Below, in pieces: positions 1-6,596 of a stretch of DNA of 15,589 bases. How positions within the stretch are numbered: the first letter of the stretch is position 1; every line of letters begins with the position of its first letter. Made by a program: the position numbers and the translations under genes. The notes under the pieces are model-generated. The model was not told the origin of the DNA and did no database searches. It saw only the letters and a list, made by a program, of their open reading frames with translations. Source of the stretch: SLJN01 sp964505385 (GTDB taxonomy: Bacteria; Bacteroidota; Rhodothermia; Balneolales; Natronogracilivirgulaceae); the NCBI GenBank assembly GCA_964505385.1, contig CAZDIA010000054.1, positions 1 to 15,589 on the forward strand, in the 5' to 3' direction.

Positions 1-2
1 CA

Positions 3-344
3 CGGATTGCCTTCCGGGCGCCGGAATACAATCTTCGGGATTACTACCGGTGGCTCAACGGTGCCAATCGCGGCAGCGGACCGATGTGGGATGAGGTGTT
101 TGCACATCATATTGATTACATGTCGGAGATACCTTCCCTTGAGGTGCCGGTCTGGTTTATCATTGGTGATAAAGATAAAAACACACCCCGGCAGCTGGTC
201 GAAGAATACTATGAAATGATCGATGCACTCCGCAAAGAACTGATAATTTTTGACTCCTCATCCCACACCCCGTTTCTGGCAGAACCGGAAAAATTCAGTA
301 GGGAGATTATTAACATCCAATACGATTTAGAAGGTCAGGATTGA
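3..344 (+). CDS. alpha/beta hydrolase, C-terminal part (5' end cut by window)
   Basis: The frame is open from the first bases of the window to a TGA at 342-344, giving 113 residues with no start codon, so the N-terminus lies outside. The visible part is the C-terminal third of an alpha/beta-hydrolase fold. A strand and turn reading VWFIIGDKDKNTP (about residues 58-70 of the fragment) fits the acidic catalytic residue region, and SSSHTPFLAEPEKF near the end carries the conserved catalytic histidine followed by the usual 'EPEKF' helix. The segment NLRDYYRWLNG...MWDEVF resembles the cap region of proline-iminopeptidase-like hydrolases from Bacteroidota and Bacilli. The nucleophile serine elbow is not in the window, so substrate and exact family cannot be given. 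ATG codons inside this stretch are not proposed as starts, because homology-like sequence continues upstream of them. Confidence 0.8.
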   Translation, partial: RIAFRAPEYNLRDYYRWLNGANRGSGPMWDEVFAHHIDYMSEIPSLEVPVWFIIGDKDKNTPRQLVEEYYEMIDALRKELIIFDSSSHTPFLAEPEKFSREIINIQYDLEGQD

Positions 345-360
345 TTAAAGATTGAAATTG

Positions 361-404
361 TAGGGACACTATACAAAGTAGGAACAAGGTATGCATTGTC
401 CCTA
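361..404. repeat. REP-like imperfect palindrome, TAGGGA family, copy 1
   Basis: The outer arms TAGGGAC (361-367) and GTCCCTA (398-404) are exact inverted repeats. Inside, 379-404 is itself an imperfect 26-bp palindrome that starts TAGGAACAAGG and ends TTGTCCCTA around a central ATGC. It belongs to the same visual family as the palindromes at 473-496 and 9344-9368: TAGGGA-type ends, four variable bases, a CATG/TGCA centre, then the mirror image. It lies 17 bp after the hydrolase stop codon, so it could also act as a 3' hairpin of that transcript. A further inverted repeat, ATGGTA (404-409) / TACCAT (415-420), directly adjoins it. Confidence 0.6.
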
Positions 405-433
405 TGGTATACGGTACCATGGTTCCAATTTGA

Positions 434-801
434 TTATTTATCATCACGATTTTCGATTCGAATTCTGACTGCAGGGACGCAATGCATTGCGTCCCTAACC
501 TGCATTGCAGCCTTATGATTTGCCCCGGAATTATATTCATTTTTCCCGATGGTAAATATGGCATGAAAATGATTCGGCATCACCACAAATGCCCCCATTG
601 TCAGATTCATGTCAGGGCGCATTTCAAACGTTTACAACCATTCAGATTCAGCGATTTCACCAATTTTTGACAACCCCATCTCGCCGAAAAAACATTCCTT
701 CTCCCTGGTGCAAATGGTTATAAAATACGCGGCAGCCTAGCCGTAATCCCATTTTTGAAGCGAAGGGAATCATCCTGGTATTTCTCGTTGAATTTATACA
801 T
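434..801 (-). pseudogene. decayed REP-associated Y1 (RAYT/IS200-like) transposase
   Basis: Read on the minus strand, the conceptual product starts at an ATG (799-801) with YKFNEKYQDDSLRFKN, which matches the typical RAYT N-terminus. It then changes frame around 748-756, at the run AAAAATGGG, to continue WDYG-stop-AAAYFITICTREKECFFGE. Next come MGLSKIGEIAESEWL, a TAA stop (632-634), TFEMRPDMNLTMGAF and VVMPNHFHAIFTIGKNEYN. The last stretch holds the HxH of the HUH nuclease active site. A TAG stop also lies at 737-739. Alignment to the family ends shortly after KNEYN, at about 528, and the REP-like palindrome at 473-496 follows. The C-terminal helix with the catalytic tyrosine is missing. With one frameshift, two stops and a truncation, the gene must be inactive. 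RAYTs are single-copy domesticated Y1 transposases that act on REP hairpins. Confidence 0.85.
473..496. repeat. REP-like perfect 24-bp palindrome, TAGGGA family, copy 2
   Basis: A perfect palindrome of two 12-bp half-sites, AGGGACGCAATG and CATTGCGTCCCT, with no spacer. It sits inside the 3' end of the decayed RAYT reading frame (minus strand), where it encodes the RDAMHCVP residues. A smaller palindrome, CTGCATTGCAG, follows at 500-510. Palindromes with TAGGGAC/GTCCCTA ends are typical of REP-like elements that RAYT transposases act on; that link is inferred from the position beside a RAYT relic. Confidence 0.7.
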
Positions 802-819
802 CAGATGTGGAATTGCGTT

Positions 820-1200
820 TTATGTTTGGGCGGATTTCTTCCAGAGATATTTTTTAATCACCAACATATAGATGATGATGTTGATCAGAACTACGCCTAT
901 TCCGAGTGCTATCTGAATATCACGGGTGAGGCCGGCCGGGTAAATTATGGGAATCAGGTAGTGTTCAATAAATCCGGTATCATAGCCTTCCTGGCCGGCA
1001 GCTCTTCGAAGGTGGTTTTCAAGTGGCGTGAGCGGACAGATCCATCCCAAAGTTATGACCATGGCCGCCCAAAAGGCGCTCAGAATATGGGGATAAATAA
1101 TCCACCACCATTTTAATATGAGCAGTCCTCCAACAACGGCAAACACGATGAACAGAAAGTGGATGGTAACTACGATATCTGCCAGAATACTATAAATCAT
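820..1200 (-). CDS. DUF2784 family inner-membrane protein
   Basis: 126 residues. The protein has a hydrophobic N-terminal helix (about 5-27, ILADIVVTIHFLFIVFAVVG), a second hydrophobic stretch (about 30-55) and a C-terminal helix (about 97-118). Between them lies the signature of DUF2784: GWICPLTPLEN, then LRRAAG, and GFIEHYLIPIIYPAGLTR. The length is normal for this family, whose members are small membrane proteins of unknown function. The start ATG at 1200 gives the conserved N-terminus directly. The gene diverges from the Rossmann-fold gene at 1328 and ends 19 bp from the start of the RAYT relic on the same strand. No function can be assigned beyond membrane location. Confidence 0.9.
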   Translation of the reverse strand: MIYSILADIVVTIHFLFIVFAVVGGLLILKWWWIIYPHILSAFWAAMVITLGWICPLTPLENHLRRAAGQEGYDTGFIEHYLIPIIYPAGLTRDIQIALGIGVVLINIIIYMLVIKKYLWKKSAQT

Positions 1201-1327
1201 CGAGCAATAAGCCTTATATTGATTCAGAAACTGATTAAATCAGGTTATTGATTCATCCCTGAACTCTTTGATCCGGGAATTCAAAGAAATATATTATTTT
1301 ACGCATACAAGAAATTGAAATTTGAAT
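1201..1327. promoter_or_regulatory. divergent intergenic region with a 13-bp palindrome
   Basis: This gap separates the minus-strand DUF2784 gene from the plus-strand Rossmann-fold gene and must hold both promoters. A perfect palindrome CTGATT-A-AATCAG lies at 1231-1243, flanked by two GATTCA-like words (1221-1226 and 1250-1255), which could be a regulator site. I do not see a convincing -33/-7 pair for either gene. The call rests on position and symmetry only. Confidence 0.3.
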
Positions 1328-1888
1328 ATGAAACATGTATTAGTTGTTGGAGCCACCGGCGCTTTGCTGGGAGTCAGTAAATATTTTATTGAGCAGGGGC
1401 ATTTGGTTACATTATTAGCCCGAAGTCCTATGAAATTATATGGCATTAAATCCGAATACCCTATTGCTTCAAGGAGAGTTTCTATTATCGCCCAGGATTA
1501 TTATGAGTCTGATGCCGCATTATTCAAAGTTGAGGATGCAGTTGAAAAAACACGCCCGATTGATATAGCCATAGTCAGAATTGATCGTGAAGGCAACCTA
1601 TTTGCAAAGAAACTTTTCAGCTATTTGCTACGGCAGGAAAACAAAGCTCAAATATATCGTATACTGTGCAGTACTAAAGTAAAACCTGAACGACTTACTG
1701 CATCCCGGCTATTGAAAAACTATCCGCAAAAATATCGGGAGATTTACCTGGGCTATCAACAAGAAGATGGGAACTCTCGTTGGTTAACACAAGATGAGGT
1801 TGTCTCAGGTGTTATAGATGCTGTTGAAAACGATAATCAAACCTATACGATTGGAAAAACCGAACCCTGGGAAAACAGACCTGAATAG
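1328..1888 (+). CDS. short Rossmann-fold protein, SDR-like (function unknown)
   Basis: 186 residues from the ATG at 1328; an in-frame TTG at 1322 is possible but puts two residues before the typical MKHVLVVG start. The N-terminal GATGALLG is a glycine-rich dinucleotide-binding loop, followed by a strand ending in LLARSP. The C-terminal segment SRWLTQDEVVSGVIDAVEND followed by EPWENRP matches a small group of about 190-residue 'short-chain dehydrogenase' proteins best known from Bacilli. I do not see the SDR catalytic Tyr-x3-Lys pair, so a classical dehydrogenase reaction is doubtful; it may bind NAD(P) in another role. The gene is visibly more AT-rich than the amylase and outer-membrane protein genes in this window. 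It is monocistronic, with DUF2784 divergent upstream and tetR convergent downstream. Confidence 0.8.
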   Translation: MKHVLVVGATGALLGVSKYFIEQGHLVTLLARSPMKLYGIKSEYPIASRRVSIIAQDYYESDAALFKVEDAVEKTRPIDIAIVRIDREGNLFAKKLFSYLLRQENKAQIYRILCSTKVKPERLTASRLLKNYPQKYREIYLGYQQEDGNSRWLTQDEVVSGVIDAVENDNQTYTIGKTEPWENRPE

Positions 1889-1920
1889 TGTCGGTAAGAA
1901 AACTCTTAGAGGCACTATTC
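1883..1920. terminator. long hairpin between convergent genes (likely bidirectional terminator)
   Basis: GAATAGTG (1883-1890) pairs exactly with CACTATTC (1913-1920). Inside, a second stem TAAGA (1895-1899) / TCTTA (1904-1908) closes on the loop AAAC. The left arm contains the TAG stop of the SDR-like gene, and the right arm ends 3 bp before the stop of the tetR gene, so both transcripts would carry the fold. There is no long T-run on either side, so termination efficiency is uncertain. Confidence 0.55.
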
Positions 1921-1923
1921 TAA

Positions 1924-2607
1924 TCAGCCTGATTTCTCAGAATACTGATGCTGCAATCTGATTACTTCAGGGATCAGATCACGCATATCTTCCAGAACAT
2001 TTGTAACCGTTTCGGTGTCAAGTCCTCGGATATAAAGTTTACACTGGGCAAGAAAAACACCGAGTTGATGGGGAGTATGATCCAGGTCACCGGTTAGTAC
2101 TTTTTCAAACATGTTAACCAATCCGCCAAGGTGGTAGGAAAGTGCGAGCTCCCTGTCCAGGCCTTCGAAAAATTCATCATATTGCTGGTAGCGTTCACGC
2201 GCTTTGCCTTCAAGAAAAGATATCATATACCGGCGAAAAGTATGATGCCGGGCCCCCTCTTGTAAAATTCGGGTATAAGAGGCTTTCTGAAATAAGGAGT
2301 AAATTTTGAGATAATCATCCAACGCTTCCAATGCATTCAGGCTGGCGGTGGAAGTAAGTTCTTCTGAATTGAGCTCAAGATGCCAAATCTCATTGAATAT
2401 CTTGTCCAGAAGCGCCCTCATAAGGTCTTCTTTATTTGAAAAATAAAAGTACATGTTGCCTATTGAGGTTGATGCTCTCATAGCAACTTCCTTCATAGAA
2501 GTTGATTCATATCCTTTTTCGGCAAAAAGTTCTTCAGCAGCAACGAGAATGGCGCGCCTGCGCTCGATCACACGCTGCTGCATTTTGGGGGTTCTGCGAT
2601 ATGCCAT
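1924..2607 (-). CDS. TetR/AcrR-family transcriptional regulator, likely repressor of the efflux operon
   Basis: 227 residues. The N-terminal DNA-binding domain is clear: RRAILVAAEELFAEKGYEST (about 18-37), the recognition part ASTSIGNMYFYFSNKEDL (about 45-62) and a typical TetR linker helix after it. The remaining helical domain is not recognisable by sequence, as usual for ligand-binding TetR domains. The start at 2607 gives a short basic extension (MAYRRTPKMQQR) ahead of the first helix; no other start fits better. The gene diverges from the tolC-hlyD-permease operon. A perfect 10+10-bp inverted repeat lies 21 bp upstream of its start, so it probably represses itself and the operon and is released by an efflux substrate. 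The ligand is unknown. Confidence 0.93.
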   Translation of the reverse strand: MAYRRTPKMQQRVIERRRAILVAAEELFAEKGYESTSMKEVAMRASTSIGNMYFYFSNKEDLMRALLDKIFNEIWHLELNSEELTSTASLNALEALDDYLKIYSLFQKASYTRILQEGARHHTFRRYMISFLEGKARERYQQYDEFFEGLDRELALSYHLGGLVNMFEKVLTGDLDHTPHQLGVFLAQCKLYIRGLDTETVTNVLEDMRDLIPEVIRLQHQYSEKSG

Positions 2608-2627
2608 AAACAGAAGATTAGAATGTT

Positions 2628-2653
2628 ATACTATATTTGCTGGAATATAGTAT
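2628..2653. promoter_or_regulatory. candidate TetR operator, proximal to tetR
   Basis: The arms ATACTATATT (2628-2637) and AATATAGTAT (2644-2653) are perfect 10-bp inverted repeats around the 6-bp spacer TGCTGG. Perfect dyads of this size directly upstream of a tetR gene are usual auto-operators. On the minus strand the sequence TAATTTTG (2668-2661) fits the Bacteroidota -7 motif TAnnTTTG and would place the tetR transcription start at or inside this dyad. No matching -33 TTG was found, so the promoter part is weak. On the plus strand TATATTTG (2632-2639), inside the dyad, also fits the -7 motif. Confidence 0.55.
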
Positions 2654-2704
2654 TAAAATCCAAAATTAAAAAGCAATTTATATCGATTTTAGATGTTGCA
2701 TTTC

Positions 2705-2744
2705 ATAGAATGATGTTCTATTTTTAGAATAGAATATAATTCTA
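2705..2744. promoter_or_regulatory. cluster of TTCTA/TAGAA dyads upstream of the efflux operon (candidate operators)
   Basis: Three overlapping inverted repeats use the same half-site. They are ATAGAA-5bp-TTCTAT (2705-2721), TTCTA-4bp-TAGAA (2716-2729) and TAGAAT-ATA-ATTCTA (2730-2744). They lie 36-76 bp ahead of the tolC-like start codon, where repressor binding would block transcription. Their half-site differs from the 2628-2653 dyad, so either the TetR protein tolerates both or a second factor binds here. Confidence 0.5.
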
Positions 2745-2780
2745 CGCTTCATCTAAACCATATAAACTCGAAAATTTTTT

Positions 2781-4118
2781 ATGATCATTATTTTTCGCCT
2801 GATCAGAGGGCTGTTACTACTTGGTCTGATATTCGTGAAGCCTGCAATGGCGAATGAACAACCGGAGGTGACGTTAGATCAGGTAATCAAAAGTGGACTT
2901 CAGCATTATCCCGCCCTTGAGGCAGATCGACACAAATCTGACATCGCCGGACTGAAATCTAAAAAAGCCTGGCAGATGTACCTTCCCAAAGTGGAGTTGA
3001 CCAGTTCGATCACATCACTAGATGAGGCTATTGAACTGGATCCGGGTTCTGTTGAGTTAGAACGGGTTCCCATTTTTACACCGGAAGTCGATATTCCGGC
3101 GGTTGAAATACAAGATGACCGGTTTTTTAATGCAGGAATTTCTATAGAGCAACTACTCTACACCGGCGGTAAGGTTCCCAATCAAGCTCGCGCAGCTCGT
3201 GAAAAGGAAAAAGCTTTGCAATATCAAACAGCAGCATCAGAAAATGAGTTGATTCTTGATATTGCCGAGGCCTGGGATCAACTTGCTTTGATTGACCAGA
3301 TGGCAAAGGTATTAAAGGAAGCGCGTGAACGACTGGATTATCAGCAGGAACAAGCTCAAAAAGCCTATGAAGAGGGTATAATTCCCTATTATGATATCAC
3401 ACGTATAAGGACGTATCGCAGAGAATTAGCTCGTCAAAAGGTGGAACTTGATGGAAGGCATAAACTGGTCAGGAATCAATTGGAAAGATTGAGCGGTATG
3501 CCGTCCCGATTGTTTGCTGATGTTTCACCAAAACTGGAGCCTAAAACAGATGCGGTATTTAAAGATAGAGCAGGTTTAGCGCCTGAGCTGAAAGCGCTGG
3601 AACATGCGACTGAGGCACAAAGGTATCTGCAAAGATCTGAGCGCTCAGGCTATGCCCCGGACATTTTTGCATTTTATTCACGGGAACTTTATCAAGATGA
3701 TTTAACTGACCTTGAGCCGGTGAGAGCAATGGGTATTGGTTTACGGTGGGAGATTTTTAACCGTGGACAGGTTTTACGCAGGAACCAAATAGCCCGAAAA
3801 GAGGTGGATATATCTCTCGCTGAAGAAGAAGAAGCCAGGGATGGATTCGGCCTGAAACATGAGCAGGCTAAAGTCAATTTAGAGGTCGCAAGAGAAAAAC
3901 AGGAAGTAGCCAAAAGTATGCGGGATGAAGCCGAAACATCTCTGGATTTAGCAGAACGGCGCTATGAAAAAGGCTTGTCGGATGTTTTGGAGTTGCTGGA
4001 AGCAGAAAGAGAGTATCAAAAGGCTGAGTTAAAACTTACTGAAGCGGCTTTTGAACAACGAAGAGCAGCATTTGAGAAAAAAGCTACCCTCGGTATTCTA
4101 AAACCTGAAAATTTTTAA
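2781..4118 (+). CDS. TolC-family outer-membrane efflux protein
   Basis: 445 residues, a normal TolC-family length. An N-terminal signal peptide (about 1-24) ends in KPAMA, before NEQPEVTLDQVIKSGLQHYPAL, the standard opening of mature TolC-like proteins. The rest is long, charged, Ala/Glu/Lys-rich helix in two internally similar halves (roughly 140-240 and 340-435). Each half follows a short strand region: FFNAGISIEQLLYTGGKV in the first and AMGIGLRWEIFNRGQV in the second. YEKGLSDVLELLEAEREYQK near the C-terminus is the typical second-half motif. It is expected to form the trimeric outer-membrane and periplasmic tunnel for the adaptor and permease encoded next. It is the first gene of the operon, with an 18-bp gap to the adaptor gene. 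No clear Shine-Dalgarno precedes the ATG. Confidence 0.93.
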   Translation: MIIIFRLIRGLLLLGLIFVKPAMANEQPEVTLDQVIKSGLQHYPALEADRHKSDIAGLKSKKAWQMYLPKVELTSSITSLDEAIELDPGSVELERVPIFTPEVDIPAVEIQDDRFFNAGISIEQLLYTGGKVPNQARAAREKEKALQYQTAASENELILDIAEAWDQLALIDQMAKVLKEARERLDYQQEQAQKAYEEGIIPYYDITRIRTYRRELARQKVELDGRHKLVRNQLERLSGMPSRLFADVSPKLEPKTDAVFKDRAGLAPELKALEHATEAQRYLQRSERSGYAPDIFAFYSRELYQDDLTDLEPVRAMGIGLRWEIFNRGQVLRRNQIARKEVDISLAEEEEARDGFGLKHEQAKVNLEVAREKQEVAKSMRDEAETSLDLAERRYEKGLSDVLELLEAEREYQKAELKLTEAAFEQRRAAFEKKATLGILKPENF

Positions 4119-4136
4119 CACAAACATTACAAGTTC

Positions 4137-5132
4137 ATGAATGATAAAAAAATATTAATTATTAGTGGTATAGTATTTGTCGTAATTTTAGTTGTTGTCA
4201 TCTGGCTAAGAAAACTTGAAGCAGCCACTGAAGACTTTCCCGGATTTCAGGGCAGAGTGGATGCCGAAACGGTTACCATGACAGCCAAATCTCCTGGTCG
4301 TATTGAACAAATTCATGTTAATGAAGGACAGAAAATTAGAAAAGGGGAACTGGTTGTTGAAATAGACTACCCGGAACTTGAGGCCAAAAAACATGAGGCC
4401 GAAGGTGCGATCAAGTCTGCACAAGCACAGTATGATATGGCGCTTGCCGGTCCGACAATTTTTGATATTAACCGGGCTAAGGCTGCACTGGAAGCGGCTG
4501 AAGCCGAATATGAGTTGGCTCAGACTTCATATGAAAGAATGGAGGCTATGTATAATGATTCACTGATTGCGGCACAGGAATATGATGAAGTTAAAACCAA
4601 ATACCGGGGAGCTGAAGCTCAGAGAAGAGCAGCTGAAGAGAAAGTGAAAGATTTGAAAGACGGAGTGAGGCAAGAAAAAATAAAAATGGCTCTTGGGGAT
4701 TATGAGCGTGCTCGTGGCGCAATGGATCAGGTAAGTTCAGTCCTGGAAGATCGCCGGTTAAAAGCTACTGAAGATATGATAGTGGAAAGCATTTCCCTGC
4801 GTCGTGGAGAACTTGCCTCCGCCGGATACACCATAGTAAGCGGATATACCCTTGAGGATCTAAAGTTTCGTTTTGCGATTCCGGAACATAAAACCGATTA
4901 TTTTGAAAATAAAGCAATATTCACCATGGAGGTATCTTCTAGTGAAGAAGAAATAGCAGCTGAGGTTACAAATATTCGGCAACTACCACCGCATACAACT
5001 CATCATACCGCTTATCCCCGTAAAGAATTTGATGAACCCTGGTTTGAAGTTGTACTTCGACCGGTAGACAAAGCTCAGGCAGAAAAACTTCGAGACGGAC
5101 AAACGGTGAAAATTACTCAGCAGGAGCTATGA
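4137..5132 (+). CDS. HlyD-family periplasmic adaptor (membrane fusion protein)
   Basis: 331 residues. A single N-terminal membrane helix (about 5-24, ILIISGIVFVVILVVVIWL) anchors the protein in the inner membrane. Residues about 40-75 form the first half of the lipoyl/biotinyl-like domain (VTMTAKSPGRIEQIHVNEG followed by GELVVEID). A long Ala/Glu-rich helical hairpin follows (about 78-200), whose tip would meet the TolC-like channel. The second lipoyl half (around SISLRRGELASAGYTI) and a beta-rich C-terminal domain complete the fold. This is the YbhG/YhiI-like class that serves ABC-type exporters rather than RND pumps, in keeping with the ABC-2 permease immediately downstream. Its stop overlaps the permease start by 4 bp (ATGA), which implies translational coupling. 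Confidence 0.92.
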   Translation: MNDKKILIISGIVFVVILVVVIWLRKLEAATEDFPGFQGRVDAETVTMTAKSPGRIEQIHVNEGQKIRKGELVVEIDYPELEAKKHEAEGAIKSAQAQYDMALAGPTIFDINRAKAALEAAEAEYELAQTSYERMEAMYNDSLIAAQEYDEVKTKYRGAEAQRRAAEEKVKDLKDGVRQEKIKMALGDYERARGAMDQVSSVLEDRRLKATEDMIVESISLRRGELASAGYTIVSGYTLEDLKFRFAIPEHKTDYFENKAIFTMEVSSSEEEIAAEVTNIRQLPPHTTHHTAYPRKEFDEPWFEVVLRPVDKAQAEKLRDGQTVKITQQEL

Positions 5133-6292
5133 AAGTATATCTTAATTTGGTGGCCAGGGAATTTCGTCTATTTTTTTCCAATTCCGTAGCTGTTCTGATA
5201 CTCATAGGGGCTCCGGTTTTATATGGAGTTCTGTTTGGTATGGTTTATAAGGATGGAATTGTAGAGGAGTTGCCGGTTGCAGTAGCCGATCAGAATAATA
5301 CTTCAATCAGTCGGGATCTGACAGATGCGATAAATGAGCATCAATATATATCTGTGGTAAAAAATGCGCCGGAAACACACTATTTCAGGGAAGATCTTAA
5401 AAGTGATGCAATTGCGGGTGTTATAACAATACCGGTAGATTTTGAAAAACAGTTACAAAGGCAGCAGACACCTGACGTACAGGTGGACTTGGACGGCACT
5501 AATATGCTGAATGCTAATTTTGCTTTGCGAGGTATACGCGAAAGTCTGGAAACAATGTCAGCTGGTATACAGATAGAAACATTAAATAAACAAGGTGTAC
5601 CCCAACATTCAGCTGAGCATCAGTGGCAACCTTTCAATATTCAAACCGAATTTAATTTTAACCCATCAACCAACTATCTCTTTTTTTTGCTTCCGGGACT
5701 GTTGGCTACGGTGATGCAACAGGTAATGTTGATAGCACTTGCTCTGAGCTTTAGCAAAGATTATGAAGATGCTACATTTTTTGATTTAACTAACCAGACC
5801 TATTCGGCGAGTTTGATTATTTTGGCCAAATCCACTCCTTATTTATTTATAGGAGGGTTGATTTGGCTGCTCACCTTGCACGGTTTATTATTCGCGTTTG
5901 GTGTGCCGGTCGTCGGGAGCTGGAGTGTAATTTACGGGCTATCTGCTTTATTTTTACTATCAGTCACCGCTATTGGAGTTATGATCAGTTCACTGATTCC
6001 GAGCCAATTGAAATCTACTGAAATTTTGATGGTCATAGCTACTCCGGCATTTATTATAAGTGGTTTTACCTGGCCATTATCTCAAATGCCGGAGTGGATT
6101 ACCTGGATTGCTTCCATAATTCCGCTTACTCACTTTCTTGAAGCTTTTCGCTATGTACTTTTAGCAGGGGCCGAGTGGCAGCATATCACCTCACAGTTAT
6201 GGTCTTTATTTTGGCTGATGACTATACCACTGATAGCTACATGGCTTATGGTAACTTACCAGGTAAGATTGTGGAGTAAAGCAAGCAGATAA
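5129..6292 (+). CDS. ABC-2 type transporter permease
   Basis: 387 residues. One N-terminal membrane helix (about 18-40) is followed by a periplasmic domain of about 130 residues containing ELPVAVADQNNTSISRDL, a hallmark of the YhhJ/YbhR-type permeases. Five more hydrophobic helices follow (about 183-210, 228-256, 262-285, 293-315 and 350-372). Near the C-terminus, GFTWPLSQMPEWITWIASII and PLTHFLEAFRYVLLAGA match the conserved end of the family. A CAGGAG Shine-Dalgarno lies 5 bp upstream of the ATG, the clearest one in this window. The start overlaps the adaptor's stop. Such permeases normally pair with a second permease and an ATP-binding subunit; neither is encoded after this gene, so the energy source must lie elsewhere or the operon is cut down. 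Confidence 0.92.
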   Translation: MKVYLNLVAREFRLFFSNSVAVLILIGAPVLYGVLFGMVYKDGIVEELPVAVADQNNTSISRDLTDAINEHQYISVVKNAPETHYFREDLKSDAIAGVITIPVDFEKQLQRQQTPDVQVDLDGTNMLNANFALRGIRESLETMSAGIQIETLNKQGVPQHSAEHQWQPFNIQTEFNFNPSTNYLFFLLPGLLATVMQQVMLIALALSFSKDYEDATFFDLTNQTYSASLIILAKSTPYLFIGGLIWLLTLHGLLFAFGVPVVGSWSVIYGLSALFLLSVTAIGVMISSLIPSQLKSTEILMVIATPAFIISGFTWPLSQMPEWITWIASIIPLTHFLEAFRYVLLAGAEWQHITSQLWSLFWLMTIPLIATWLMVTYQVRLWSKASR

Positions 6293-6380
6293 GAATAGAA
6301 AATAAGAAGCAATAAATGACTGTTTAATGATCAATTATTTGAATAAATCCACATTTACATTTTAGTACCTTAAAAATTGA

Positions 6381-6403
6381 TTTCTGCCATTTTTTGGCAG
6401 AGA
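6381..6403. terminator. hairpin in the convergent gap, possible terminator
   Basis: CTGCCA (6384-6389) and TGGCAG (6395-6400) form a perfect stem around a TTTTT loop. It extends by T-A, T-G and T-A pairs to 6381-6403. It lies 89 bp after the permease stop and about 195 bp after the stop of the facing DUF5916 gene. No T-run follows directly on the plus strand; on the minus strand a TTTTT run comes about 7 nt later. It is probably an end signal for one or both transcripts. Confidence 0.35.
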
Positions 6404-6408
6404 ATAAC

Positions 6409-6533
6409 CAAGCACCAAATCTCAAATAAGTATTGAATTGGTCAATTTTAGAAATTTCAAAAACTAACGATGATTGTTTGTTTGAGTAATTTGTTCATTA
6501 TAAAATTGGAATTTGTTTGTGATTTGGTGCTTG
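6409..6533. repeat. 125-bp fold-back element (MITE-like or large structured repeat)
   Basis: The ends are exact 13-bp inverted repeats, CAAGCACCAAATC (6409-6421) and GATTTGGTGCTTG (6521-6533). After one mismatch the complementarity continues with CAAA (6423-6426) against TTTG (6516-6519), and weaker pairing runs on to about 30 bp per arm. The centre is AT-rich and has no reading frame. The whole fills most of the 304-bp spacer between the permease and the DUF5916 gene. AT-rich elements with CAAGCACCAAAT ends resemble dispersed repeats I have seen in Bacteroidota-like intergenic DNA, but the family has no name I can give. I see no convincing target-site duplication. Confidence 0.6.
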
Positions 6534-6596
6534 ATAAATGGTGCTTCCGGTTTATCCGGGTTAGGTAATATCAATCAAAAGTGCATCAGAAACAGA

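Noticed and set aside
361..510. Short-spaced palindromes considered as a CRISPR array
   Set aside because: The units differ in sequence, are palindromic rather than direct repeats, and lack regular unique spacers or cas genes.
310..564. 84-residue minus-strand open frame
   Set aside because: It runs through the REP-like palindromes and overlaps the RAYT relic in another frame; its residues largely reflect palindrome sequence.
482..670. 62-residue plus-strand open frame over the RAYT relic
   Set aside because: It is the antisense of the recognisable Y1 transposase sequence (PNHFHAI on the other strand).
1322..1327. TTG start two codons upstream of the SDR-like gene
   Set aside because: The ATG at 1328 gives the family-typical MKHVLVVGATG start, and no Shine-Dalgarno favours the TTG.
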